Assembly (NCBI GenBank): GCA_964030785.1
Contig: OZ034969.1
Location: 36,112,601-36,176,600, forward strand
Direction: 5' to 3'
Source: Siderastrea siderea
Lineage: Eukaryota; Cnidaria; Anthozoa; Scleractinia; Rhizangiidae
Length of the DNA: 64,000 nt
The translations under genes were made by a program, and so were the position numbers. This document shows positions 12,614-25,860 of this stretch, piece after piece (position 1 is the stretch's first letter; every line of letters starts with the position of its first letter). Below the pieces are notes generated by a model. It was not told the DNA's origin. It saw nothing but the letters and a program-made list of their open reading frames with translations, and made no database searches.

Positions 12614-15600
12614 TATAAACTTACGGGTTTTCGAATAAACTTTTTCAAAGATGATTTCTCTGTTTATTATTTTGTGTTTGTTTGTTCATAACAGTAAGGC
12701 AAAGCACAGTCGCAAGGCAACTGCACAAGCGTCACTTACGGCGAATAATTGCTTTCAATTTTAACTGTCGGGTCGGTTTTAGCAATTGTCGATTCTCTTG
12801 TCCTAGAAGTTTTCAATAGTAATAATCTTTTAAGCGAAGCAGTTGTCGGTTTAAAGCTATTTTATCTGAAAAGCTTCCGAAAAAAGTTTTTTGCGTTCCT
12901 CAAAGCGCCTAACCTTAAATAGGCTTACTTCGCATCCGCAAAACTTGTGCCATAATTTAAAGCGTGTTTGGTGTTTGTTTGTTTTCAATCTTGTTGGTAT
13001 AAATTTTTGACCAGACTAATAGTGGCAGTTCATGTTATTTGTTAACTGAACATCCGAACGCGATGAAGATAACCCATTTACTTTAGAATAAGTTTCATTT
13101 TGTTGTTGTAAATGAGCACCGATTCAAGTTCATTCAAGCAAACAGCCAATTTAATCCAAGGAGATTTGACAAGCCTTGACAGTTAATGACTGGATATGGA
13201 AACATTTAAAAAAACAAGCAAGAAGGCTCCTGAGTAAAATATGTGTTCAGTTTGATGCCCGAAACAAAATAATAATCAAGCTGCGCTCAGCCTCTAGAAT
13301 GACCTTTCGAGCTTGGATTTACAGAACAGATCCTCAAAATATTGGAGGACAATTCGGAACACTTTCCGGCTTTTTGAGAGACACTTTTCGAAAGCGAACG
13401 AGCCAAAGAAAGCCCCGAAATATATTTCAGACCAAAAAGTTTCAGGACTATTTTTGAGAAACGAGCACCAGTTTATTCCTTGGTGGCTCCGCTTTTAGGC
13501 TTGGCTAAATCTATATATTGAATTATATTGTTTTGACTTATTCTTGAGGTATGAAAAAGGGGTGCAGTTCTGCTCTAGGTTATGAAAGAGGTGCCATCTT
13601 GGTAAAAAAAAAGTATATAATAAAGGCTGAGGGTTTCAACCTCCGAGCTGAGCCTCCCCGTATAAAACTTCATTAAGTGTGGGGGGGGGGGGGGGCAATC
13701 TTATTAGTACCAACAGAAAACTTCACAATTTCTTGACGAGTGCGCTTTGGTTAATTATAATCACCTCTTACCCGACCCCTGACACGTGTGTATAAATTTC
13801 GGTGTTCTTTGCAAAATTTTGATGCCATACTGTTGGAGAAAACGTCACTGTTTACTTCCCGGTGAAAACTTTTAAAGGCCTAGATTGTACAAGGCACATA
13901 GCAGGGTGTATTTGCTGATAACCTGTGTCAGTGCAACCGGTGAGAAAGCTAGAAATTCAATAGCCGAGATGGATAATTTAATAAAATACAGTACAACAAA
14001 GGTAACACAAGACCGTGGCCGGCTTAGTTATTAAAGTATGAGGAGGCCACTGAAAAATAAATCAGATTGAAATGAGATATTTTCTCAACGGGACCAAAAT
14101 ATTAGAAAGGCAATGTCAAGTTACTTCACAAACGTGACTACTCTATCTCGTGCAAGAAACAAACTAGTTACCAGGGTCCCAAAAGGAGGGGGGCGTTTGA
14201 CATGGAGCACGGAGCCCGAAGCCATTCTCTACTAAGCGCCCAGACAAAAATACTGATTTTGACCAAATGGAGCCCTAAAGTAAAGCGACAGGATCCCTGG
14301 AGACCAGATTTTCCGTGTTGGAGCCCTGGAGCCTTGCATTTCTTAGGCCGGAGCCCTGGAGCTCTAAACCTCTTTGAGTCCCTGAGTTCTATGTTCCTTG
14401 TCTGGTCTGTATTGTCTAGGCTTGGGGTATTTTATGGCTAGTAAGCTGGTTGCTGTAAAAGAAAAACGTGCGGGGAAAACAAGAAAAAACTTAACCCTAC
14501 CCAATCACTGCAGATCAACTGACGCCACTCAGCAATATGGCTGTCCTCAAATTAGTTCAATGCAAAGGCCTACGTGCATCTGACTGCTGCCGCTGCTTAT
14601 TTCTTGGCGTCTTATAAACTTCAATTGTCATATCCTGTGACGCAGGATATTTGCGCGCGGTGAGGTATCAGTTTCATTCATGAACACGTACAAGCTGTAC
14701 AAATTTGGACTTTTTGAAATTAAGAGTTTGCTTTTTACGTCAATAATTAGCTAGTATGCTCTGAAACTTGCTGAAATGGTAAGCGTAACCAATCATGATT
14801 GTATTTCGACGTGTACTGAACTGACCAACGGCACGTACCAAAATACTGAACGAAAAAGATCACATTCCTTGATGACAGAAGACAACTTTCCTGACCCCTT
14901 CTTTGCTACTGATTGGATCCAATAAATCCTAACTTTTGCATTTTGCTTGCCGTAAACGACTTCACATTTGCTAGTAAGAGTGAACACAAGTCTTTAGGCA
15001 AAATTTCTCGCCTGCTTGCATGTTTAAAACGACGATGATCGATCTGCGTGACTTGGCCTTAAACTTCTGATTCATGTAACTCATCACCTCTAAGTTCGAC
15101 GACTTTTAGTCTTTTTAAAATTTTACAAGACTATTAAACATACACGTAGATATAGTGTATTGTTTCTTAAAGACAGGAATACGATAAGTATAACGTGCCC
15201 AAGCACAATTACAGGCTTAAAACAGGAGACAAGCAAACTTTATTTTAAAAGATTAAAAACGCGTGAGTATCTTTACATGGAATTCTTGGTGCCCTCTGCA
15301 AGTGGCACTGAACCGAAATTTTTAAAATCAAAAAGCAAAATGAGGATACTCATGAAGTGCACCTTACACTCCTTGTGTTGTTTTACACGGCAGTGCGCCT
15401 TTTTAATGCACTAACTGGTAAGTACTCGGCTCTCATTCTTCACCGTGCAGAGTATTTTAACTGGTTACCTAAAAAAGCCTTTGATTATTATCAAACACGC
15501 CATTCTCCTCTTATGAACTGAATTCTAGAACGTATTGATTGGCTTTGCCACGACACTGTTTGCAAGTAACTTGTGAGCATGTGCACTTTGCAACGGGCAG

Positions 15601-17176
15601 CTGGTCAAAGAATTTTTTTTTACGCCCACTACATGGAGGCTAATTAAACTTGACCAAGGAAAAACAAAACAAATCATCGACAACAGCAAATGTTAAAACG
15701 ATTCAGAAATGGGATGAATTCAAAGCAAGTGTACTGACTGAACAGAAGCTTTACCTACTTTAGTAACGTACAAAGCGACTTAATGCGTCTAATCATCCTG
15801 CTTGTATTGTACTACCATACGATCCAAACCTCGTCTCCACGCTGTTCTCTTTAGTCGTAACGGCAGCGGGAAAAGACCCTGGTAAATAGCAAGTCACGTA
15901 TCTCCAAACATGGTGAACTGTTGGCTATTGATCATTGTTTCAGAGATCACGTGATGCAATGTTTGCCAGGGTCTTCTCTCGCTGCCATTTTGAATGGAGA
16001 GAAGGCCCTGGGGACGAAGTTGTATACCATCCAGTGCTTGAGCTATCAACACTATTTCAAAAAGTCAGGCTTTGTTTACTGAAATTAATTTTTCATATTC
16101 AGAACGGCGCAAAGTAATTTTAAAAGGTGCATGGGGGGAATGTGAAAAGCTGTAATTTTATGTGGGAAGTTGGGGTAGTTAGAGGTATGAGGCTGCAGAT
16201 CAGAGCTTTTAAAAAATACTGGTTCAAATATTACGTAAAGGGATTGTACTTTCAGTAAAAAATGGAAGGGGCGTGAAGCAGCCCTTGTTGACAAGGAGCA
16301 CAGTTTGTGTTTAAATAATAATTCCACGATTAGTATGGATTTAGTAGAAACTTTTCATTATAGACTGTACTGGAGCTAAATTGATCTTGGACTATGTGGC
16401 AAAACATTTGATATGATTTACAGGTGTTTTTCTTTCCTTCAACATTTTTTTAATTTTCTTTGCAATCGATGTGAATTGCTTGAAATTAACTCTTCAAGAA
16501 AAATCAGTTTTGTCGTTCTTAAAAAGTTTATGGTCAAGCAGTTCAAACAGATTTAGATGCGTAAAAGTGCATCCGCTTTAAGGTGCAATGTAAAAGGAAG
16601 TTGACCTTTGGAAAATGGGAATCGTGAAATATTCAGTTGGTAATCAAATTTTTAAGTCAAATTTACCTTTGTGTGATCTGAAAAATGTTTGAGAAGAATA
16701 TTTGAGAGGTAATGTCTCATCGCAACTCAACCATCTAAAACAAAGTGGGTGATCTTGTATAGTTTTTGGTCAAGTTCGTGGTGTTTGGTATTATTACAGA
16801 CGATATATAGTCTCTATGTAGTCGTACAGTTAATCAACTTCATGTCTGCGCCTATCACTGTTCTATCGTTCTCATTTCAGTTTACAAGTTGCGGCTAATT
16901 GGTCCCCCGTTAGTAAAAATCACAGATTAAAACACGAGTGGTATAATAAATGCAGTCCAGCAGCAGCAGCAATGCAGTCCCAGACCGAATTTCGGAATCA
17001 ATTCTTCTCAGTTTAATCTTCGCTACATTCTTTTCTTTGGTTAATTTGGCCATTCAAAGCAGCTCTCTGTGGAGCTGCATGTTTGTTATGCTTTACAAGG
17101 TGGTTTCGGCTTCTGAGTCTGTGAATGAAATCCTAAAGGGTGACCCTGTTCAAATAAAAGCTATGGTACAGTGCTG
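12614..17176. other. Intergenic stretch with small repeats, no supported gene
   Basis: Contains a poly(G) run near 13681-13695, GAGCCCTGGAG-type units at 14265-14365, and an inverted pair at about 15861-15992 (GGCAGCGGGAAAAGACCCTGG against CCAGGGTCTTCTCTCGCTGCC) that resembles a MITE. A 78-codon plus-strand frame at 16950-17186 ends near an AATAAA at 17153, but nothing else supports it. Confidence 0.5.
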
Positions 17177-17182
17177 TTTATT
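17177..17182 (-). promoter_or_regulatory. Candidate poly(A) signal AATAAA for the deaminase gene
   Basis: AATAAA on the minus strand about 215 bp past the stop codon of the CDADC1-like frame. It is the first canonical hexamer I saw downstream. Confidence 0.4.
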
Positions 17183-17398
17183 TTAATTATGTGTAAAACA
17201 ACAGTTGTGATCAGCACTTGTTTAAGTTGGAACTTGGGCACTCTTGGATGTAAAAGAGGTAAAGAGTCAATGCTAATTTCAAATATCTCGCCTTCTACTG
17301 TTGTCAGTCCAGAGCCAACAATTTGGTAAATTCCATACCTCATCTCCATTGTTGGTTCAAGTTAGTTTCCGGATATTAACTCAGTTACAGCTCCAAAA

Positions 17399-18796
17399 TT
17401 AACTTGGTTTAAATTTCTTCCTTATTTCTGGATCAGAAGCCGTACGCTTTGCCGCAGTCTTCACAGTCTCCATTTCAAAGTACGAGAAACTTTCGTCTTT
17501 GATATACTCCTTGATTAAGTTGTAAGACAACTTTCCGCCGTGACTATCATTTATCGTTTCACCAACAATGACAGTCCTCACACCACTAAGCTTCACCATT
17601 GGGGCACATTCATCGCAAGGGGTTTTTGTGACAAACAGAACTCCATCCGTCAAATCCTTCTCGTTCCGCACTAAGAGAGCATTTTGTTCAGCGTGGATCA
17701 CATAAGGGAACTTTGTGTCGGATGCATCGTCATCGTCAGAGGCACGCGGGAATTCGCCATAAAGCGCTTTTGATGGGAATCCATTCCATCCAAGAGTAAC
17801 AATCTCCCTTCCCTACATAATTACAGCTCCAACACCTTTTTTGGGATCATCTGTCTGCTGAGCCAGCATTTTGGCAAAAACCATCATGTGATAGGCTACG
17901 TCGCGATCGTATTCATCAGCCCAAACACGAGGCTTAAGATCGTCAGTGTAGGTGACCTTTCTGAATGTAACCCCTTTGTCCAGTGGTGCCTTCACAACAG
18001 CAATCCATTTCATGAGGGATTTGAAATCATTTTCAACTTGAATTTTCATGTTGTCATCAAGACTTGGCCAAGGAAGAAATTGTTGTGCACGGTCAATCCA
18101 TTCGGCTTTCCACCATTCATTGAACAGCTCGTCGCGGCGCACCCCGACATCATATGGCGTGATCTCTTCTGGGAGCTTCTTCTCCTCTTTCGTCAAAACC
18201 CTCTCGTCTACGCAAGGAACGAAAACAGACTGGCCCACGGGGCTGACTTTGAAGAGATTATCTACTTTGTCTAGATCTCTTTGCCTTTCGGATTCAGGTT
18301 CGATCGGTAAGTAGAACACACGGGAAACTCTGGACTGTACGAGAAGTTTGGCACAAACGGAGCACGGCTTCCGAGAAACGAAAACTTTGCAGCCTTCAAG
18401 CTTGCCAGAATGATTGATCATCACTCGAGCAACTCCATGGACTTCATCACGACTGCAATCGGCGGCGAGGACTCGATCGTTTGGCAGAACGAAGACGACT
18501 CCTACTTTCTTGCATTTCTTTGAGTTACTAGCTTTCGGATTTGGCTGCGAGTCCAAGGGCTGTGATGGAAACATCTCCATCCAAAGCGCTAATACCATAT
18601 ACAGGTTGTCTTTGGTAATTCTCGTCTCGCGTTTTTCACATTCGCTGCTTCTCTTAGGTTCAAGTTGAAATGATGACGACTGTTGTGAATCAGTTGATGC
18701 CATCTTCACGCGCTTATGTGATGCTTCTTCTGACATAAAGAAATGTAAATGATAAACCGAGCGGGTGCATCGGTTTATAAAGAATAGCGAAAACAA
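17399..18796 (-). pseudogene. CDADC1-like two-domain cytidine/dCMP deaminase, intronless, one in-frame TAG
   Basis: The frame runs from 18796 to a stop at 17399-17401 and is broken only by TAG at 17813-17815 (codon 328). The likely start is the ATG at 18736, just downstream of a TATAAA; counting here begins at 18796. Domain 1 has zinc ligands H120, C145 and C148 (RKPCSVC), but the catalytic Glu of HxE is Val (HGV), so it should be inactive. Domain 2 begins VGAVIM before the stop and resumes GREIVTLGWNGFP after it, with intact HAEQ (H368, E370) and PCDEC (C394, C397). The order, HAEQNAL and PCDEC match CDADC1. Deaminases of this type act on cytosine deoxynucleotides. Lack of introns in an intron-rich window suggests a retrocopy, though the parent may also be intronless. 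The stop could be a real mutation, a sequencing error or a readthrough site. If translated as is, the product lacks the active site. Confidence 0.8.
18774..18779 (-). promoter_or_regulatory. TATA-like box upstream of the deaminase ATG
   Basis: TATAAA on the minus strand, 38 bp before the ATG at 18736. This spacing would give a very short leader, and it argues against using the ATG at 18796, which lies upstream of the box. Confidence 0.35.
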
Positions 18797-21497
18797 TACC
18801 TAATTTTAAATGGGTTATTTCCCTTGCCTCATGTAATGACATTCAACGTAGCTATTTTGGGTATAAGTGCTTAGTCATGTCTGTGACGTAAATCAACGCT
18901 CGAAAAGCGTTCGGAGCCTGCCTCATTGTCTGCCAGTTATGTCCTTGCTTTTGCAGTTCGACAAGGCTATATTCGGCTCTACGTTTTGGGCACCTTGAAG
19001 TACTGCCACAAAATAAGTTACAAACTGCTGACACGGTTGAGTCGTTTCTAGAAATGTACATACGTCTGTCGATTTATGTCATTTCTATATAAGGCTTGGA
19101 CTTAACTGTTTTATATTTCCGCCATTTAAGTAGCTTTGCACGAAATTTACCATTTGTTGGGTATATTTGATCTTAGTGCTGAAAACCTATACTTGTATTT
19201 GTTGCTCTTTAAAATGACCTGAGCCGCCAAAATGAATCATTGCAATATATACACTGAGTCGCAGATGGGTGAGCAGTTTCTTAGAAATACTAAAGGGGCT
19301 TAACCCTAATTAAAATGAATAACGTCCGCTTACACAGCTGTTGTTTGTTTCATTTTCGGTGTATTAGGGTTTTTATTATGTTTCTTGGAACGACAGGAAG
19401 TGCATATCGCGATACGTAGGATGTTATACATGAGTAGTTTTAACTAACCACTTAGACAGAATTGACTTTGAAGATCATTGCCTGTTTATGTTTTTATAAG
19501 TTGCAGATTTACCTTAAACTTAGTTGGTCATCAATACTAGAAACGCCGAAAAGAAGAATTTTAAATGAGCTGACTTTATACATGTTTATGGTATACCATT
19601 TTTCTTAAGAGAAATCTACATACGCAAGGAGTTGAGATTAACAAAAAATCTTCAGTTATTAATCTAAATAATTAATGTTTATAAATATGTTGATTCCATC
19701 TTGTTAGACATTCAACGTTGTGCGAGGGGCAAGTCCCGGAAATTAATCTGCTCACAGAGATCCTGACAGGAAGAACACAACATTTGTCTCGAATCAATTG
19801 CCGTTCGTTTATTATCGCTATTGGTAGGTTTCTTTGATTTTGAATACCGTAGAATCCTTCTTATAAGCCCTGTGTTCATGCTAGTTCGTAACGGGTTTTG
19901 GGTGGGCTTATAATCGGAGGGGTTATATCCGGGGGCTGGGGGGCTTATAAGCGGTAAAAAAAATTGTTTCGGAATGAGCAGATAAAAAAAAGTTGACTAA
20001 CATATAGCGCTATCCAAATACGTCTTCCATTTACTCACGTCTTTAGGTTTTGAAGCGTCACATAAAATAAAGCAAGAATTTACGGCAATAGTTCAATACC
20101 TTTATTTGGGACAAATTCAACTCAATGCTTTGTTTGGAGCATCAGTATAATCTGAATTATTGTTCCGCACTCTACTTGCATTATACCTTTCCACTTTGAA
20201 GTTGTACCTTATTGTGTAAAAGTACTTAATGTTAAAGAAACAACGAACGATAAATGGAGGGGGGCTCATATCTCCCGGGGGGGGGGGCTTATAATCGAAA
20301 TATGATTTTTGTTTACAGGTAGATGGACCTATAACCGGGAGGGCTTATTACCGGGGGGCTTTAAACCGAGATTTTACGGTATTTCAATTGTCTGTGTGCT
20401 CAAAAGGAACCCGTAGCACATTGAAAAAATACGAGAGGACTGAGAGCTTATTTAAAGTCGATCGGATTAAAAAGCTAAATCGGTCGGATGAATTGTTATC
20501 GCATAATAAGCAGTCCAACCGAAACTGAGAATTTTAAGCTGAATGAAAATAAAATGGTAATCATGTAAACATTGCAAAAGCATATACTAATAGTCCAGTA
20601 TATATATATAGTTAATAGTCCAGTTTTGAGTCCAGCCAGATCGCTGCATAAAAAGACGAAATAGAAAGGCACATTTGTACTGGGTAAGTCTTAATCTGAA
20701 GTAGAACATTCACAAACACCGGTGAGAAAATGAACTGTTCTCAACTCTCAGTACTTTCCTGCTAGTGTTTGAGCACATTTTACTTCAAAGTGAGACTAAC
20801 CCTGCAAAAGTGCGTCTTTAGTATTTTCTATTCAGCGGTCCTGGTGAACTCGAAACTGGTCTATTTTATGCCCTGTCTACCAATCCACAAAAACCCTATT
20901 ATTTTGCCGATATCTCACAAGCTTGGACTTGGCAAGGTAGCTAATATTCAGGTCTCGTTTTTATGTTAGACTTTTAGCTGTCCCTTTTTAGTCAGTCGAG
21001 CGGGCGGGCGAAAAGCGAGCGAATGAGAGAACGAGCCGAGGAAGAACCGCCTTTCCCCCAGTTTCCCTCGGCTCGCGTTAACTTCGCTTCGCTCGCCCGA
21101 CTGACATCACTTGCCACTCGACTATCCAGAGAGCGACTGCTAGCAGTCTATTTTTATGTTATAAGGGGGTATCTAGAAGAAGTGAAGTGAGCCTTTCACG
21201 CAATCGTAAACTTTCAACACCGTTCCTAGGAATTTTTTCTTCCCCTCCTCTCGTATGAGAGCGCGGGTACGCTCTGACCTTAGGTTTTGGTCTCATTTGA
21301 AGCGAGCTAACTTAGATGATCCGAATTTGACTGAAGACCACCACCCAAAGCTGTCTAGTTGAGATCATTGTCGGCTCAGTCACTTCGAAGTGTTCACACC
21401 CAGGTTTTAGCGGGCTCGAACCGATCTCGGACCGATCTAACTGTCTCATGATCAGTTGTGTAAACGGGCCCCGTAGAATCAGGCTTTCAATCTGTTT
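18797..21497. other. Intergenic stretch with two MITE-like repeats
   Basis: No gene supported. It holds the TA-flanked repeat at 19847-20379 and a GC-rich palindromic repeat at about 20992-21108 (TCAGTCGAGCGGGCGGGCGA against TCGCTCGCCCGACTGA). Confidence 0.55.
19847..20379. mobile_element. MITE-like repeat with CCGTARAATC ends
   Basis: Left end CCGTAGAATC and right end GATTTTACGG are inverted, each flanked by TA, as expected for a Tc1/mariner-type target duplication. The interior has repeated GGGCTTATAA/GGGCTTATTA motifs in both halves and poly(G) runs. Confidence 0.55.
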
Positions 21498-24400
21498 TTG
21501 CATTCGACGATAGGAGAACGCAACCCTAATCCCGGCCTGAGTGAGTGAAATCGAGATTTTCTCTGTAGTGGGTGGACACCAATTTAGCCCCCCCCCGAAG
21601 ATTTTTGCAGGGGCATAACCTCGGCCGGGAACTGGTGCATACTTTGACTCGTTTTCATGGAACCAAACGGACCTCGCTTTCCCATCCAAAGGCGTCTTTG
21701 TTGCGAAGAAGCTTGTTTGAAATGAGGGAAGTTCCAGGCTCGAAAAAGCAACCTTTCGCCCAAGGAGTTATTGTAAATCCTTGATCGAAGTCTTAGAGAA
21801 GTATGCACGACTCCTTGGTACATGTGTCAACCTGCAGTTCGCCGCTCAATTGGCATTCTAATCTTCTCGCCTTCGATGAAGAGCCACTCGGCACACAACA
21901 TTCAAATTTATATGTCCGTGAAAGAAACACGCTATTTAAAATTACTTGATACTTGAATCGTTTCTCTCTCGAACAATGCCTTGGCGAGTCACTCTCGAAG
22001 TTTTGTGTAATGTCCATGCTGCCACTTTTAAATTTAGAAATCGCGTTGTCTGCTTATTTCGGAAATTGACGTTTATCAACGAAGCCACGAACTAAAAGAG
22101 GTTGAGAGGACCATTGCGCCAATATTTTTGGAGGTTATCAAAGGTAAAGAGTTCAACGGTAGTTGTAACATTTCAGTTTAATTCTGTATTTACATGTGAA
22201 ACTTTCGATGAGTACATACAAGCGGTCATGTAACTAAATATGTCCGCCTGAAAAATAACGTGTCACGCAACTTTGTTATTTTAAGATTTACAATGTATTT
22301 CGTATCTGACAATGTTCGATTTTGTATTGAAAATATATCAACTGATAACAACCTGATAACAACCGAGGGTCGAGAAAGATCAGAAATCTGAGCAGACTCT
22401 TTCCCTCATTTCGGTGTCGACAAGGGTTGCAGTCGAACGCACTCCACTAATCTGCGATTACTACTAGTTACTATTAGTATATGGAGAGGTTTTGCATCAT
22501 TAGGGTACAAATAGGTATTTTATTTGAAAACATCATTTTGCATGGTTAAGTCTTCCGTCGACACATAATCGATTCAAAAGGTACTAGAAACGAAGATTTT
22601 TACACACGCTGCCCCAGCGTAGGAATGAAAAAGTGACAAAAACCGAGCTACTTTTCATAGGCGTTGGTCTTTCTTCTGCGCAAAAATGCTAAAAAAACGC
22701 TGATCGATAACGAAAGTTGTTGCCTAAAACGATGAGGCAATATCGGAAGAAATCGCTAGAAAATAGCGTTTTCGATCGTTTTCAATCGTTTTAACGTAGA
22801 CCGCTAATTCTTATGTGTGTAGACCAAAATCTAAGTTCGCTACAATGCGCTCTTTAAAACCCCCTTTTTGAATTTAAAACGATCGAAAAGGCGTATTTGA
22901 ACACAGGGCTTTTCTAACTCTAAGTTTTATCCCATAGACCTGATTGATGGGATGAAATTGAAAAAAACTTTGCTTTTCTCACGTAATAAATCCTTTTAGA
23001 ACCTGTTCTCGGAGGAAACTTTTGGGGAGTTTGTCTGAAGCAGCTTGAAAGTGCCTGATGACGTTCGAAAATCCCCATAATTGCGACTCTGCCATCAAGG
23101 ACGCCAGGAACAAAATGATAAAACGAAAGAAATGAATATTTCTACTTAGTTAATATTACTAATTTTGTGAGTTTTGTGGAATAACAGTCACTCTAAATGT
23201 CTGTCGTAGGACAAATTAATGAAACGTAAATATTATTAAAACTAGTAGTAATCGCAGATTAGTGGAGTGCGTTCGACTGCAACCCTTGTCGACACCGAAA
23301 TTAGGGAAAGAAAGAGTCTGCTCAGCTTTCTGATCTTTCTCGACCCTCGGTTGTTATCAGTTGATATATTTTCAATACAAAATCGAACATTGTCAGATAC
23401 GAAATACATGTAAATCTTAAAATAACAAAGTTGCGTGACGTATGTTATTTTTCAGGCGTACATATTTAGTTACATGACCGCTTGTATGTACAGTATGTTG
23501 CCCAGTTTTCGTACAAAAAGAACTTTATTACCCCGCCGTCAGGACGGGGTCTAGTAATACCCTTATTTTTTCCGTGGTTTTTTTTGGGGGGGGGTGGTCA
23601 CTTGCCCCAGACCTCCGGTTTTCGCTCGGCCAAAGAAATACTCGTCGTGTCTTTCGCTACACAGCCAAGGGCTTTTATTTTGACTGACCGCAACATATTT
23701 TACACCCCCTGGGGGGAGAACAAAGGCGGGGTCTAATGCCCCTGGGGCTTTTCTTGTTTGATTATTTTCGTCGGTCATTTAAATCTTCGTCAACCGAAGA
23801 ATTCCAAAAGTAAAAGGAACATTTCAGCTATAAATTGCCGGTTTTCCCGGGCTTTTTGACGAAGAAGCAGGTCAGTGCGGCAATTTCTTTCGAGGTGAGT
23901 AAAAGTTTAGCGGCTAAGATTTGCACTTTTCACTGCACAGTAAAGGTATTGGAGATGAACAAATTAAATAGCCCGTTTTGTTGGTAATTTTGCAAGGAAC
24001 TTCGTGATTTTTGGAAATATGATAGATAAAAGATGAAAGTGAATGGAAAAACTTTCAACGCCAGCTTAAATTTAACTGCTCCTGAATTTAAGCGGTGAGA
24101 ATCTTCGCATACATTTCGACCTACTGTGCCAGTTTTCGTACACTTAGCTGCGCCTTTCTCAAAACCTATTTTTAAATAAGTTAAAGAACTGAATTTAAAA
24201 CTTAACTGTTCGAAAACTAATAAGTCGCAAGTGGAGCAAAGATTACACAACAATCCTTGCAAAGTACGATACACTACATGTATTTGTTGTGGATAACTGA
24301 CAGCGACGCTTTAATCCAGGTCATGCAAAGTTCACGAATATTTAATAACCTTAATCCCACGCAAACAATCTAAATCGTCAAATAATTGACTAAGGTAGAT

Positions 24401-25860
24401 GTCTTTGCATAGAATGTTGACATACACCGCGAAATATCGTTAGTTTACCGGTTTTACCGATTTTTTTCACTCCGTTGCGATTCTAATAAACATTTACAAA
24501 AGTAGTTAAGAAAAGCAAGCGTAAGCGGAAACGGAGGTAAAGCGTTTGCTATTCTAAAGGCGTAAGCGTAAACGGAGGGAAAACGTCGAATCTTATGCAG
24601 GCCATTTCTTAACAGTTGTAATACGCAGAATAGTAACCTGTCAACTACCTTTACCAAGGCAGTAAATGACGTACGAGACAGTGGATTGAGCGTAAGAAAA
24701 GCCGCCCAAAAGTGAGGTACAAAAAAATCAGCACTGCAGGATCGATTAAACATCCACCCTACGAATAACCATTTGCTTTGTACACCAAATGATTGGTCGC
24801 TAGGCCGATATTTATTCACAAATCGAAGAGAAAACACGATAAGCACTTAGCAGGGTGGCTGACACATCAGTTTGCGTCGAGCGTTTTTGTGGAGAAGTGC
24901 TGTTTTGTCGATGTACGAAAACTGGGCCAGGTGTACGAAGACTGGGCAACTTAGGAGTTTTGGGAAAAATGGCATAATTTTAAACATACGTCGATCAAGC
25001 AGCCAATCGTTTTATATATTGAATGTAATTAAATGGGGTATCTTTAAAAGAAATTTCATAAATTTCCGTCTCACAGACGAAAAGATATAGCGATTTCAAA
25101 CTAAAGTGTACGAAAACTGGGCAACACACTGTACGCATCGAACGTTTCACATGTAAATACAGAATTAAACTGAAATGTTACAACTACCGTTGAACCTTTG
25201 AAAACCTCCAAAAATATTCGCGCAATGGTCCTCTCAGCCTCTTTTAGTTCTCGGCTTCGTTGATAAACGTCGATTTCCGAAATAAGCAGACAACGCGATT
25301 TCTAAATTTAAAAGTGGCCGGCATGGAAATTACACAAAACTTCGAGAGTGACTCGCCAAGGCATTGTTCGAGAGAGAAATGATTTAAGTATCAAGTAAAA
25401 TTAAATAGCGTGTTTCTTTCACGGACAAATAAATTTGAATGTTGTATGCCGAGTGGTTCTTCATCGGAGGAGAGAAGGTTAGACTGCCAACTAAACGGCG
25501 AACTGCAGGTTGACATATGTACCAAGGAGTCGTGCATACTTCTCTAAGACTTCGATCAAGGATTTACAATAACTCCTTGGGCGAAAGGTTGCTTTTTCGA
25601 GCCTGGAACTTCCCTCGTTCGAAAAAAGCTTCTTCGCAACAAAGACGCCTTTGGATGTGAAAGCGAGGTCATTTGGTTCCATAAAAGCGAGTCAAAGTAT
25701 ACACCAGTTCCCGGCCGACGTTATGCCCCTGCAAAAATCTTCGGGGGGCTAAATTGGTGTCCGTCCATCCATCCATCCACTACAGAGAAAATCTCGATTT
25801 CACTCCGACCGGGATTAGGGTTGCGTTCTCCTCTCGTCGAACGCAACAAAAACATGCAAA
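21498..25860. mobile_element. Large foldback element interrupted by a nested transposon
   Basis: The left arm (about 21498-22465) is inverted relative to two right-arm blocks (23243-23490 and 25132-25860). The right arm was split by the insertion at 23491-25131; joined across it, the arm restores the left arm's order. Arms are about 0.97 kb with many point differences, around a loop of about 0.78 kb. Landmarks present in both arms are GTCGACAAGGGTTGCAGTCG near the loop and GGATTAGGGTTGCGTTCTCC at the outer end. Open frames of 70-125 aa inside the arms are mirrored and show no transposase motif. Confidence 0.78.
23491..25131. mobile_element. Nested Tc1/mariner-type non-autonomous transposon (TA duplication)
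   Basis: Terminal inverted repeats CAGTATGTTGCCCAGTTTTC and CAGTGTGTTGCCCAGTTTTC (read inward), both continuing GTACA, bounded by TA at 23489-23490 and 25132-25133. The insertion interrupts a foldback arm whose uninterrupted copy exists at 21498-22465, which fixes the ends independently. Internal echoes of the terminal motif (AGTTTTCGTACA and complement) occur near 24130 and 24905. A 130-codon minus-strand frame (24454-24846) has no DDE-type features I recognise. Confidence 0.82.

Noticed and set aside
16950..17186. 78-codon plus-strand frame with a hydrophobic stretch, ending near AATAAA
   Set aside because: No homologous family recognised, convergent with the deaminase 3' end, no other support.
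18737..18796. Extra 20 N-terminal codons of the deaminase frame
   Set aside because: They overlap a TATA-like box and have no family similarity; the ATG at 18736 is the better start.
24454..24846. 130-codon minus-strand frame as a transposase
   Set aside because: No DDE/D or helix-turn-helix features; low-complexity aromatic composition.
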